In this document: positions 7,623 through 14,801 of the stretch, one piece after another | Layout of the letters: the number at the start of each line of letters is the position of its first letter | Numbering within the stretch: position 1 is the stretch's first letter | Assembly (NCBI GenBank): GCA_039184415.1 | Contig: JBCDBB010000012.1 | Coordinates: forward strand, 1-38,197 | Reading direction: 5' to 3' | DNA from: JANSYP01 sp039184415 | GTDB lineage: Bacteria; Pseudomonadota; Alphaproteobacteria; Rhodobacterales; Rhodobacteraceae | Length of the DNA stretch: 38,197 nt | Made by a program: the position numbers and the translations under genes | Notes under the pieces: generated by a model | What the model was told of the DNA's origin: nothing | Database searches by the model: none | The model's input: only the letters and a program-made list of their open reading frames with translations

Positions 7623-7944
7623 TTCAGGAAATTCCGCAGAATGTCCGCCGCGCCGATATGCGGTCGGGGTGATCGGGTACGCTCATTACTCTCTCCGCGG
7701 AACGTGCAGCTGCAGCAGCAGGTAGCACGCAAGAAGGCCTGCCGGGTAGGGGCGTAACGCGACCTCCCGGGTCGTTGAACTGCCGTCACATTACCCGTGT
7801 CAACGGAAGCTCCCGCCACGGCAATCACGAATTTTGGAAAAAAAACTTTACCAATCTGACAAGTTTTGACATATGGTCGCATCAGAAGGGTGGAACGGTC
7901 GCAGAACGATGGCCTGAACCCTCGCAACCCAAAGGGAGGGCTAT
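7623..7944. other. 322-nt gene-free divergent region, patatin / TRAP operon
   Basis: No frame here resembles a gene. The part near the patatin is GC-rich and featureless to me. From about 7825 the sequence becomes clearly AT-richer, including an A8 run near 7838-7845 and an imperfect inverted repeat at 7850-7877, as expected of a promoter and operator for the TRAP genes. An AAAGGGAGGG ribosome binding site at about 7931-7940 precedes the ATG at 7945. Confidence 0.5.
7850..7877. promoter_or_regulatory. Candidate operator upstream of the TRAP operon
   Basis: This is an imperfect inverted repeat with arms built from ACCA(A)T, TG and CAA on the left and TTG, CA and ATGGT on the right. It has a 3-nt centre, one bulged A and two mismatches. 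The same stretch can be read as a 10-bp-spaced direct repeat of TGACA (7857-7861 and 7867-7871). Its TTGACA (7866-7871) also matches a -35 box, but I see no convincing -10 at 17 bp. TRAP operons are often controlled by GntR- or IclR-family repressors, but none is encoded in the window. Confidence 0.35.
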
Positions 7945-9051
7945 ATGCTCAAACGAACATCCACCCGTCGCGCCGCGCTGCGCACGCTTGCCGGTGCCAG
8001 CGCCGGTGCGCTGGCTGCGCCTCACATTGCAGGTGCTCAGGCAGCTGGCACGACATGGAAGATCCAGACAAGCCATTCTGGCGGAATCGGGCTGCAGACC
8101 TTCAAGGATTGGTGCGACACGATCGAGGAGAAGACTGGCGGCGAGCTGGCCTTCCAGTCCTTCGGTGCCAACGACGTCGTCGGTGACTTCCAACTCTACG
8201 ATGCGGTGAAGAACGGGGTTCTGGACGCGGTCAACCCGTTCACCATCTATGCCCAGGGGATCATCCCGGCGGCGACGTTCCTGACATCCTATCCGCTTGG
8301 TCTGCGCCAGCCCGGGGAATGGGACGTGTTCTTCTATGCGCTCGGCGGCCTCGACATCGCGCGCGAGCTCTATGCCAAGCAGGGCATGGTCTTTGTCGGC
8401 CCGGTCCACCACGGCCCGAACATCATCCATTCCAAGGTTCCGATCCGGTCGCTTGATGACTTTGCCGGCCTGAAGATGCGGATGCCGGGTGGCATGGTCG
8501 CCGAGGTGTTCAGCGAGCTTGGCGCCGAAACAACGGTTCTGCCCGGGTCGGAGATCTTCCCGGCGCTGGAAAAAGGCACCATCGACGCTGCCGACTTTGT
8601 CGGGCCTGCGGTGAACTACGCGCTCGGCTTCAGCCAGGTGACCGACTACATCTCCATGGGACCTCCGGGCTTCATGTCGCTCTACCAGCCGGTCGACCTG
8701 ATGGACATCACCGTCGGACAAGAGTCCTGGGACGCCCTGAGCCCCGAGATGAAGCAGTTCGTCGAGATGGAAACCCATGTCTATTCGGACCTGCACCATG
8801 CCGCGATCCAGAAGGCGGACCAGGAGGCCTGGGGCAAGTTCGAGGAAGACGGGACGGAGATCACGCGGCTCACGCAGGACGATGTCGAACTGATGACAGA
8901 GGTCGCCGTCCCGATCTGGTTTGCCTATGCGAACCGCGATCCGGACGCGGCCCGCGTGTTCAAGATCCAGCTCGATTACATGATGTCGGGCTCGCTCGGT
9001 TACGTGACGCCAGAGCAGGTCGAAGGTCTTACACTCGACGGGGACGACTGA
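7945..9051 (+). CDS. TRAP transporter substrate-binding protein (DctP/TakP-like)
   Basis: 368 residues. Residues 1-33 form an export signal with basic residues and a TRRAALRTLAG core, possibly Tat, ending AGAQA. The mature protein is a DctP-family periplasmic receptor. GLKMRMPGG (175-183) contains Arg179, the position that usually bonds the substrate carboxylate. EIFPALEKGTIDAADFVGP (203-221) is the signature of the branch that includes Rhodobacter TakP (2-oxo acids) and the lactate-binding Thermus receptor, commonly annotated as mannitol/chloroaromatic type. An organic monocarboxylate is therefore a reasonable guess, not a demonstrated ligand. It is the first gene of a three-gene TRAP cluster, with an AT-rich promoter region upstream and two hairpins downstream. 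Confidence 0.9.
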   Translation: MLKRTSTRRAALRTLAGASAGALAAPHIAGAQAAGTTWKIQTSHSGGIGLQTFKDWCDTIEEKTGGELAFQSFGANDVVGDFQLYDAVKNGVLDAVNPFTIYAQGIIPAATFLTSYPLGLRQPGEWDVFFYALGGLDIARELYAKQGMVFVGPVHHGPNIIHSKVPIRSLDDFAGLKMRMPGGMVAEVFSELGAETTVLPGSEIFPALEKGTIDAADFVGPAVNYALGFSQVTDYISMGPPGFMSLYQPVDLMDITVGQESWDALSPEMKQFVEMETHVYSDLHHAAIQKADQEAWGKFEEDGTEITRLTQDDVELMTEVAVPIWFAYANRDPDAARVFKIQLDYMMSGSLGYVTPEQVEGLTLDGDD

Positions 9052-9058
9052 TCCCGGC

Positions 9059-9090
9059 CCGGGGGCGTGCGCGTGATCGCGTGCCCCCGG
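9059..9090 (+). terminator. GC-rich hairpin after the TRAP binding-protein gene
   Basis: A perfect 8-bp outer stem (CCGGGGGC at 9059-9066, GCCCCCGG at 9083-9090) holds an inner stem (CGCG, loop TGAT, CGCG at 9070-9081, extendable by a G-U pair) with a 2-nt bulge. It starts 8 nt after the stop codon. There is no T-run, so it is more likely a 3'-end-stabilising or processing hairpin than a strict intrinsic terminator. Such elements typically keep receptor mRNA more abundant than permease mRNA. Confidence 0.65.
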
Positions 9091-9107
9091 CCTGACACGA
9101 TGCCATA

Positions 9108-9138
9108 CGGCGGGGTCTGCCCCCGCCGACTTTCTGTT
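9108..9138 (+). terminator. Second hairpin with T-rich tail in the dctP-dctQ gap
   Basis: A perfect 8-bp stem (CGGCGGGG at 9108-9115, CCCCGCCG at 9121-9128) with a 5-nt loop is followed by ACTTTCTGTT. This is close to a classical intrinsic terminator with a weak U-tract. It lies 60 nt upstream of the small-permease ATG, so it would attenuate rather than abolish permease transcription. Confidence 0.6.
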
Positions 9139-9187
9139 GCCGGGTGAGCGCCTGGCATCACAAGATTCCCAAAAGTTAGGATATCCG

Positions 9188-10489
9188 ATGCCCGGTCTCA
9201 GCTTCACGCTGCCGCACTGGCTCTACTGGGTGAGCCTCATCGTCTTCCCCCTGATCGCGATGGTGCTGGCGCGCAGACCGAAACCCTCTTCCGCAGGATA
9301 CTCGATCCCGCTGGCCTACGCGATCTGGCTTGCGGGCGGATTTCTGGGGCTGCACAGATTCTACCTCAAGAGCATGCTCGGCTTTGTCTATCTGCCGCTC
9401 TTTCTCTTCGTGCTCTATGCGAACGGGCAGGAGGGGCAGGCGCGCGGCATCGAATCCGACTATCTCAACCAGGTGAGGGCCGCCGAGCGTGTGATTGCCC
9501 GCGAAGAGCCGCGCGTCGCAACGGCGCAAGAAGAGCTCGACGGGCTGCGCGCCGCTGTCGGGGAGACCGAAGAGGGCAGTTTCGCGCGCCGCAGCGCCGA
9601 GCGTCGGCTCGAGCGCGCGCAGGGCACGATCGAGACCGGACAGGCGCGGCTGGACGAGGCGCAAGCCTCGCTCGAAGAGATCCGCGAGGCCGCGACCGCA
9701 GCCGAAAACCGACGCACGATGTGGGACAATGCGGCCGGTTACACATTCTACGCCATTCTCGCGCTGATGCTGATCGACGCGACGCGCATTCCGGGCCTCG
9801 TCGCGCAGGCGAATGTGTGGGCCCGGCTGGAGCCGCCGGAGCCCGACGAACCGGTCCATGCCGACGATGACAGCCGCAAATCCGATGAGGAGTACGCCAC
9901 CAACTGGATCGATCGGTTGTCGCTCTTTGCGGGCGAGTTCACCGCCTACTGGGCCGTGATCGCGGTGCTGGTCTACTACTATGAGGTGATCGCCCGGTAT
10001 GTCTTCAACAGCCCCACCAACTGGGCGCATGAGGGCATGTATCTGATGTTCGGCATGCAGTACCTGATCGCGGGCTCCTATGCGATGCTGACCGAGACCC
10101 ATGTGCGCGTGGATATCTTCTACGCCAACTGGTCGAAACGGCGGAAAGCGTGGGTCGACCTCTTCACGTCGGTCTTCTTCTTTATCTTCGCGGGTACGTT
10201 GCTGGTGACCTCGTACATCTTCGCGATGGACGCGATTGCGGTGCCGACCGGCAACGGCGTGTTGTCAATGTGGGCGCGGGGCGAGATCCCGACGAACGAG
10301 ATGATAGCGCGGTTCGATCTGGCGCAGATCACGGATCCGGCGATCCGCTGGGGTGAGATTAGTTTCAACGAGTGGGAAGTCCCGCTCTGGCCCATGAAGT
10401 GGGTCATGGTTCTGGGCGGGCTGCTGCTCGTCCTTCAAGGGGTGTCCAAGCTGGCCAAGGACATCCGCGAAGTCACGCGGGAGCACTGA
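9188..10489 (+). CDS. TRAP small permease fused to a TM2-like domain and coiled coil
   Basis: 433 residues, against about 160-230 for a normal DctQ subunit. The start is the ATG before PGLSFTL; an upstream in-frame ATG at 9137 would add a non-hydrophobic leader and was rejected. Order of parts: a membrane segment at about 11-28; a TM2-type hairpin with GGFLGLHRFYL at 50-60 and flanking helices up to about 77; a charged Glu/Arg/Ala-rich region at 88-177 with heptad character, probably coiled coil; another membrane segment at 183-198; an acidic linker; then the DctQ domain at about 243-427. The DctQ part includes an insertion at 352-398 before its last helix. DctQ partners the large permease DctM encoded 3 nt downstream. 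What the N-terminal half does is unknown; oligomerisation or contact with another envelope protein are guesses. Confidence 0.88.
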   Translation: MPGLSFTLPHWLYWVSLIVFPLIAMVLARRPKPSSAGYSIPLAYAIWLAGGFLGLHRFYLKSMLGFVYLPLFLFVLYANGQEGQARGIESDYLNQVRAAERVIAREEPRVATAQEELDGLRAAVGETEEGSFARRSAERRLERAQGTIETGQARLDEAQASLEEIREAATAAENRRTMWDNAAGYTFYAILALMLIDATRIPGLVAQANVWARLEPPEPDEPVHADDDSRKSDEEYATNWIDRLSLFAGEFTAYWAVIAVLVYYYEVIARYVFNSPTNWAHEGMYLMFGMQYLIAGSYAMLTETHVRVDIFYANWSKRRKAWVDLFTSVFFFIFAGTLLVTSYIFAMDAIAVPTGNGVLSMWARGEIPTNEMIARFDLAQITDPAIRWGEISFNEWEVPLWPMKWVMVLGGLLLVLQGVSKLAKDIREVTREH

Positions 10490-10492
10490 GCA

Positions 10493-11848
10493 ATGGGTCT
10501 CGAAATTGAAATCGGGTGGCTGACGCTCATCATGTTCGGCAGCCTCCTGGGGTTGCTCATGGCCGGTCTGCCGCTCGCCTTCGTCACGGGCGGACTGGCC
10601 TGTGTGTTCCTGTTCATTCTGGGTGACGCGAACGCGCTCAACATCGTGCCGAGCCGTATCTTTCCGCTGATGACCAACTATCAGCTCTCGGCGATCCCGC
10701 TTTTCATCTTCATGGCGGCGATGCTGGAAAGGGCAGGCATTATCAACGACATGTTCGATGTGATCTACCGGGTCCTGGGCGGCGTGAAAGGCGGGCTGGC
10801 CTCGGCGACCATCATCGCCTCGACCGTGCTTGCCGCGATGGTGGGCGTAATCGGCGCGGCTGTGGTGACCATGGGGATCATTGCACTTCCGGCGATGCTG
10901 CGGCGGCACTATGACCCCAAGATCGCCATGGGCTCGATCATGGCCGGCGGAACGCTGGGCATCCTGATCCCGCCGTCGATCCTGGCAATCATCTATGCGG
11001 TCGTGGCCGAACAATCGGTGGGCGAGCTCTTCATCGGCGCGGTGATCCCCGGCCTGATGCTCTCGGGTCTCTACATCGCTTACGTCACCATGCGCTGCTA
11101 CATCAATCCGCAGCTGGGCCCCCCGATCCCGGTGGAAGAGCGCGTGAGCACCCGCGAAAAGCTCCGTCTGCTCAGCAAGATGTCGGCGCCCATTGCCCTT
11201 ATCGTGATCGTGCTCGGCGTCATCTTTTCGGGCGTCGCCACCCCGGTCGAGGCCGCCGGCATCGGTACCTTCGGCGCCTTCATCGTTGCGGCCATCCACC
11301 GCAAGCTCGACTGGCCCACCGTGCGAGAGGCCTGCATCACCACGCTCAAGGCCTCCGCCATGGTCATCTGGATCATGTTCGGGGCAACGATCTTTGTCGG
11401 GCTCTATGTGCTCGAGGGTGGCCAGCAGTTCGTGCAGGACAGTCTTGCAGCCACGGGTCTTGGCCCCTGGGGTATCCTGATCCTGATGCAGATCCTGCTG
11501 GTGGTGCTGGGGATGTTCCTCGACTGGGTCGGCATCCTGCTGCTCTGCGTGCCGATCTTTGTGCCGATCATCAAGGCATTGGGGGCCGCCGCCTTCGGTC
11601 TCGACGATCCCAACGATCTGGTGCTGTGGTTCGGTGTGCTCTACCTGGTGAACATGCAGATGAGCTTCCTGTCGCCGCCCTTCGGCTATGCGCTTTTCTA
11701 TCTGCGTGGCGTGGCGCCGGACTACATTCCGATGAGCGATATCTTCAAATCGGCCTTGCCGTTCCTGTTCATCCAGCTCGTGGGATTGGTGATCTGTATG
11801 ATCTATCCACAGGTGATCACCTGGTTACCAAACATCGTCTACGGCTAG
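10493..11848 (+). CDS. TRAP transporter large permease (DctM-like)
   Basis: 451 residues, almost entirely hydrophobic, with the 12-13 helices of the DctM/ion-transporter superfamily. Recognisable segments are SAIPLFIFMAAMLERAG near the N-terminus, GGTLGILIPPSI in the first half, and MQMSFLSPPFGYALFYLRG near the end; the paired IPPS and SPPFG loops belong to the two inverted repeats that bind substrate and Na+. It forms the transport channel with the fused small subunit, and the periplasmic receptor delivers the ligand. The gap from the DctQ stop to this ATG is 3 nt, so the two are translationally linked. The biotin-transporter genes start 55 nt downstream on the same strand. Confidence 0.93.
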   Translation: MGLEIEIGWLTLIMFGSLLGLLMAGLPLAFVTGGLACVFLFILGDANALNIVPSRIFPLMTNYQLSAIPLFIFMAAMLERAGIINDMFDVIYRVLGGVKGGLASATIIASTVLAAMVGVIGAAVVTMGIIALPAMLRRHYDPKIAMGSIMAGGTLGILIPPSILAIIYAVVAEQSVGELFIGAVIPGLMLSGLYIAYVTMRCYINPQLGPPIPVEERVSTREKLRLLSKMSAPIALIVIVLGVIFSGVATPVEAAGIGTFGAFIVAAIHRKLDWPTVREACITTLKASAMVIWIMFGATIFVGLYVLEGGQQFVQDSLAATGLGPWGILILMQILLVVLGMFLDWVGILLLCVPIFVPIIKALGAAAFGLDDPNDLVLWFGVLYLVNMQMSFLSPPFGYALFYLRGVAPDYIPMSDIFKSALPFLFIQLVGLVICMIYPQVITWLPNIVYG

Positions 11849-11873
11849 CAATCAGCGTGCGGGGGCTTTAGGA

Positions 11874-11901
11874 GGCGCGGACCGTTCCAAGAGCCCGCGC
11901 C
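11874..11901 (+). promoter_or_regulatory. Hairpin immediately before the bioM start
   Basis: A perfect 7-bp stem (GGCGCGG at 11874-11880, CCGCGCC at 11895-11901) ends 2 nt before the GTG start of bioM. The only good Shine-Dalgarno match, GGAGG at 11871-11875, is 28 nt from that GTG and overlaps the stem. Folding would bring the two together. Alternatively the element is the terminator of the TRAP operon without a T-run. No BioR-type site (TTATMTATAA) is visible. Confidence 0.4.
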
Positions 11902-11903
11902 CC

Positions 11904-12620
11904 GTGACCGCTGAGATCAAATTCGAATCCGTAAGCTATGCCAGGGGGGGGCGCGAGATCATCGCGCCCCTGTCGCTGTCGCTCACCGAGCAGCGTATCG
12001 GTGTCGTTGGACGTAACGGCTCGGGCAAGTCCACGCTGGCACGGCTCATGGCGGGGCTGATTGAGCCGGACGAGGGCACGGTTCGGATAGACGGGATCGA
12101 TGTGGCCAAGGACCGCAAGGGCGCGGTCGGCGTCATCGGCGTTCTATTCCAGAACCCCGATCACCAGATCCTGTTTACCACGGTTCAGGAGGAGCTCGCT
12201 TTCGGCCTGCGCCAATTGGGGCAGGACAAGGCGACCGCGGCGGCGGGCGCTCAGGCCATCCTCGCGCGCTTCGGACGCAGCAATTGGGCAGAGCGCTCAA
12301 CCTTTATTCTCAGTCAGGGCCAGCGGCATCTGCTCTGTCTGATGGCGGTCCTCGCGATGGCGCCACGCGTCATCGTTCTCGATGAGCCTTTCGCCGGTCT
12401 CGATCTGCCCACACGCATCCATCTGGAGCGGGAACTGCGCGGACTCGAGCAGGCAATCGTGCAGATCACGCACCAGACCGAAACGCTCCCGGATTATGAT
12501 CGTGTGCTCTGGATCGATGGCGGGCGGATCGCCGCGGATGGCCCGCCGGGCGAGGTTCTGCCCTGCTTTGAAGCGGAGATGCAACGGCAGGGGAATGGCG
12601 ATGCTCTCTCTGACATCTGA
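11904..12620 (+). CDS. bioM: Biotin ECF transporter ATPase BioM
   Basis: 238 residues from a GTG start; no other start codon lies in frame between the TRAP stop and this GTG. It is a complete ABC ATPase: Walker A GRNGSGKS at about residues 36-43, Q-loop LFQNPDHQ, the LSQGQ signature, Walker B VIVLDEPFAGLD and switch His in QITHQTE. The QNPDHQ segment and the LSQGQ form are typical of energy-coupling-factor ATPases, in particular BioM. It hydrolyses ATP to drive biotin import by BioN and BioY, both encoded next. Its last 20 nt overlap the start of bioN. Specificity is inferred from the adjacent bioY. Confidence 0.92.
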   Translation: MTAEIKFESVSYARGGREIIAPLSLSLTEQRIGVVGRNGSGKSTLARLMAGLIEPDEGTVRIDGIDVAKDRKGAVGVIGVLFQNPDHQILFTTVQEELAFGLRQLGQDKATAAAGAQAILARFGRSNWAERSTFILSQGQRHLLCLMAVLAMAPRVIVLDEPFAGLDLPTRIHLERELRGLEQAIVQITHQTETLPDYDRVLWIDGGRIAADGPPGEVLPCFEAEMQRQGNGDALSDI

Positions 12621-13212
12621 AACGCCTACACCCTACCACCACTGGCCAGCCGGCCCCAAACTGCTGGCGGTCTGCATCGTGACCGCGGTTCTGTTCTCTG
12701 CAGGCTCGATCCTGCTTTCTACGGTGGCCTGTCTGCTTCTGCTCGGACTCTACGCGCTCCCAGGCATTGCGTTCCTGCGCGAGGGCCTGCGCGGATTGAG
12801 GGTGCTCTGGCCCTTTTTGCTGCTGATTGCAGTTTGGCACGGGATCACCGGAACGCCGCGCGCCGGGGCAGCGGTGGCATTGCAGCTCCTCGCGGCGGTC
12901 GGATTTGCCAACCTCGTCACGATGACAAGTCGCCTCGACGATCTCACTGACGCGGTCACACGTGCGGCATCTCCGTTGCGGCGGCTGGGACTGAAGCCGC
13001 ACCGGTTCGGCTTGGCGCTGGCGCTGGTCGTGCGGTTCACCCCACTCCTGGGTATGCGCGGCTCTCAGCTGGCCGAAGCCTGGCGCGCCCGCGCGCCGCG
13101 ACGCGCCGGATGGCAGATGCTTGCACCTCTTGCCCTCGCGGCGATAGATGACGCCGACCATGTCGCCGAGGCGCTGCGCGCCCGAGGCGGCATTGACGGA
13201 TCCAAGGAGTAA
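12601..13212 (+). CDS. bioN: Biotin ECF transporter transmembrane protein BioN
   Basis: 203 residues from the ATG at 12601, chosen because GGCAGGGG lies 5-8 nt upstream; a second ATG 6 nt earlier is too close to it. A much longer upstream frame overlaps bioM and is not real. Hydrophobic segments lie at about 24-58 and 70-110. The coupling helices of the EcfT/CbiQ family carry the two Ala-Arg-Ala/Gly motifs that contact the ATPase: RARAP and LRARGG near the C-terminus. BioN links the BioM ATPase to the substrate-binding BioY. The start overlaps bioM by 20 nt, and bioY begins 8 nt after the stop. Confidence 0.9.
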   Translation: MLSLTSETPTPYHHWPAGPKLLAVCIVTAVLFSAGSILLSTVACLLLLGLYALPGIAFLREGLRGLRVLWPFLLLIAVWHGITGTPRAGAAVALQLLAAVGFANLVTMTSRLDDLTDAVTRAASPLRRLGLKPHRFGLALALVVRFTPLLGMRGSQLAEAWRARAPRRAGWQMLAPLALAAIDDADHVAEALRARGGIDGSKE

Positions 13213-13220
13213 GCGTCCGG

Positions 13221-13766
13221 ATGGAGCGCAGTTTCGTGAGTATCGCCCTTTTTGCCGCGCTGATTGCGGCGCTTGGGCTCATCCCGAAGATTACACTGGC
13301 AACCGGAGTGCCCATCACCGCGCAGAGCCTGGGGGTGATGCTCTGTGGTACCGTGCTCGGTGCCCGTCGCGGCGCTCTGGCAGTGCTTCTCTTCGTCGCG
13401 CTTGTGGCGCTTGGCCTCCCCCTTCTGGCCGGCGGGCGCGGCGGGCTGGGGCTTTTTGTGTCGCCCACCGCGGGGTTTCTCATCGGCTTTCCGATCGCGG
13501 CCTTTGTGGCGGGCTGGGTGACGGAGAAAATGCGGAACATCCCGGTCTTTTGGGCGGCAAGCCTCGGTGCGGCCCTTGGCGGGATTGTGGCGCTTTATTT
13601 GCCGGGGATCGCCGGGATGGCGCTCACCCTGGACAAGAGCTTTGGCGAAGCGGCATTTCTGGCCACGCCCTTTTTGCCCGGCGATGCGATCAAGGCGGTT
13701 CTGGCGGGCAGCATTACCGCGACCCTCATGCGCGCGCGCCCCGAGAGCGTCTTGTCGCGGGCCTGA
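13221..13766 (+). CDS. bioY: Biotin transporter substrate-binding subunit BioY
   Basis: 181 residues with six hydrophobic segments. Family marks are VPITAQSLGVMLCG near residues 31-44, GGRGGLGLFVSPTAGFLIGFP at about 71-91 and the C-terminal FLPGDAIKAV. BioY is the S-component that binds biotin in the membrane; with BioM and BioN it forms the tripartite high-affinity importer. AAGGAG at 13204-13209, inside the end of bioN, serves as its ribosome binding site. No biotin synthesis gene (bioA, B, D, F) is in the window. The gene ends 9 nt from the convergent acyltransferase gene with no hairpin visible between them. Confidence 0.95.
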   Translation: MERSFVSIALFAALIAALGLIPKITLATGVPITAQSLGVMLCGTVLGARRGALAVLLFVALVALGLPLLAGGRGGLGLFVSPTAGFLIGFPIAAFVAGWVTEKMRNIPVFWAASLGAALGGIVALYLPGIAGMALTLDKSFGEAAFLATPFLPGDAIKAVLAGSITATLMRARPESVLSRA

Positions 13767-13775
13767 CCCGAGCCG

Positions 13776-14690
13776 TCAGCCGCCGGCCAGCTTCCAACGT
13801 CTATGGATCCAAAGCCACTGGTCCATATCAGTGCGGATCCTTGCCTCCAGGCTGTCATTGACGGCCTGCATCATCTCTTCGGGGGTGCCCTGGGGAATGG
13901 GCTGCTCGATCACAACGTCGAAACTCTCGCCGCGCCGGATACCAAAAGCGGGCACAAGGAGCGCGTCGTACTTGAGCGCCATTTCTGCCGCGGAGAGTGT
14001 CGTGGCGGCGGGTTGCCCGAAGAAGGTCAGCGCGGCGCCGTCTTTGACATGCTGGTCGACGAGAATGGCCAGCGCATTTCCCTGGCGCAGGAACTTGAGC
14101 ATCGCTCCAAGGCCGCGCCGACCCTTGGGAAAGATCGGTTCGGCAATGCCCGACAGCATCGCGGTATAGTGGGAATCGACATAAGGGTCGTCATGGGGAC
14201 GGTAGAGCGCGCCGATCGCGTATCCGCGATGTGTTAGCGCGACCCGCACCGCATCGAAGTTCCCGAAATGGCCGCTGACCATGATCACGGGACGTTTTTC
14301 ATCGAGCGCGCCAAGAAGGGTTTCCACCCCGTCGCCCGTCATCGGCAAGGGAGAAACACGCGCCCTGAAATCATCGACCGAGGTGACTTCGGTGATGAAA
14401 CGCCCGACATTTCCCGGAACGCGTCGGCAAAGGCGACGGATCTCGCGCTCTGGAATGTCCGGGCGCGCCAAAGCAAGGTTCGCACGGATCCTCGCGCGGT
14501 ATCCGGCGAGGGGCGCAAAGACCCAGGCCATGAGAAAATCGGCTGTCGCCAGTCGCGCGCGCCAGGGCAACAGACGCGGCAGTCGGAACATCGTTACAAT
14601 GACCAGACCGGTCAGCCGGCCTTGAATGCTCGTGCCTTTGACCTCTGCTGCGGTGGGGGGAGCAGCGTGCGCTCCCGCGCCTTTTTGCAT
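13776..14690 (-). CDS. LpxL/HtrB-type lipid A or lysophospholipid acyltransferase
   Basis: 304 residues with hydrophobic stretches near 27-62, fitting an inner-membrane-attached acyltransferase. The catalytic HX4D motif is HFGNFD with His141 and Asp146. The FPKGRRG and LVDQHVKDGAALTFFG segments, and a C-terminal IRTDMDQWLWIHRRWK, are standard for the LpxL/LpxM superfamily. It probably moves a fatty acyl chain from acyl-ACP to a lipid A precursor or another lysolipid. Alphaproteobacteria often carry several copies, so the exact step is not fixed. An AAGGACGAGG ribosome binding site precedes the ATG. It lies 111 nt downstream of fliG on the same strand. Confidence 0.87.
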   Translation of the reverse strand: MQKGAGAHAAPPTAAEVKGTSIQGRLTGLVIVTMFRLPRLLPWRARLATADFLMAWVFAPLAGYRARIRANLALARPDIPEREIRRLCRRVPGNVGRFITEVTSVDDFRARVSPLPMTGDGVETLLGALDEKRPVIMVSGHFGNFDAVRVALTHRGYAIGALYRPHDDPYVDSHYTAMLSGIAEPIFPKGRRGLGAMLKFLRQGNALAILVDQHVKDGAALTFFGQPAATTLSAAEMALKYDALLVPAFGIRRGESFDVVIEQPIPQGTPEEMMQAVNDSLEARIRTDMDQWLWIHRRWKLAGG

Positions 14691-14762
14691 GCGCCTCGTC
14701 CTTCTTTGGATCGCGCGCCGGACGGCTTCATATCCGCGCGTGACATCTCGGGCATGCTATAG

Positions 14763-14779
14763 AAAACCCCTCGCCGGGG
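14763..14779 (-). terminator. Weak possible terminator after fliG
   Basis: Read on the minus strand, CCCC, loop GGCGA, GGGG is followed by TTTT. The stem is only 4 bp, so this is a marginal intrinsic-terminator candidate between fliG and the acyltransferase gene. Confidence 0.25.
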
Positions 14780-14801
14780 AACAACAGAGACCGGCGTCGC
14801 C

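Noticed and set aside
7882..9207. 441-codon minus-strand frame
   Set aside because: Antisense to the TRAP receptor gene; product has no recognisable domain.
13595..13858. 87-codon minus-strand frame at the bioY / acyltransferase border
   Set aside because: Overlaps the end of bioY and the acyltransferase, has no ribosome binding site and no family resemblance.
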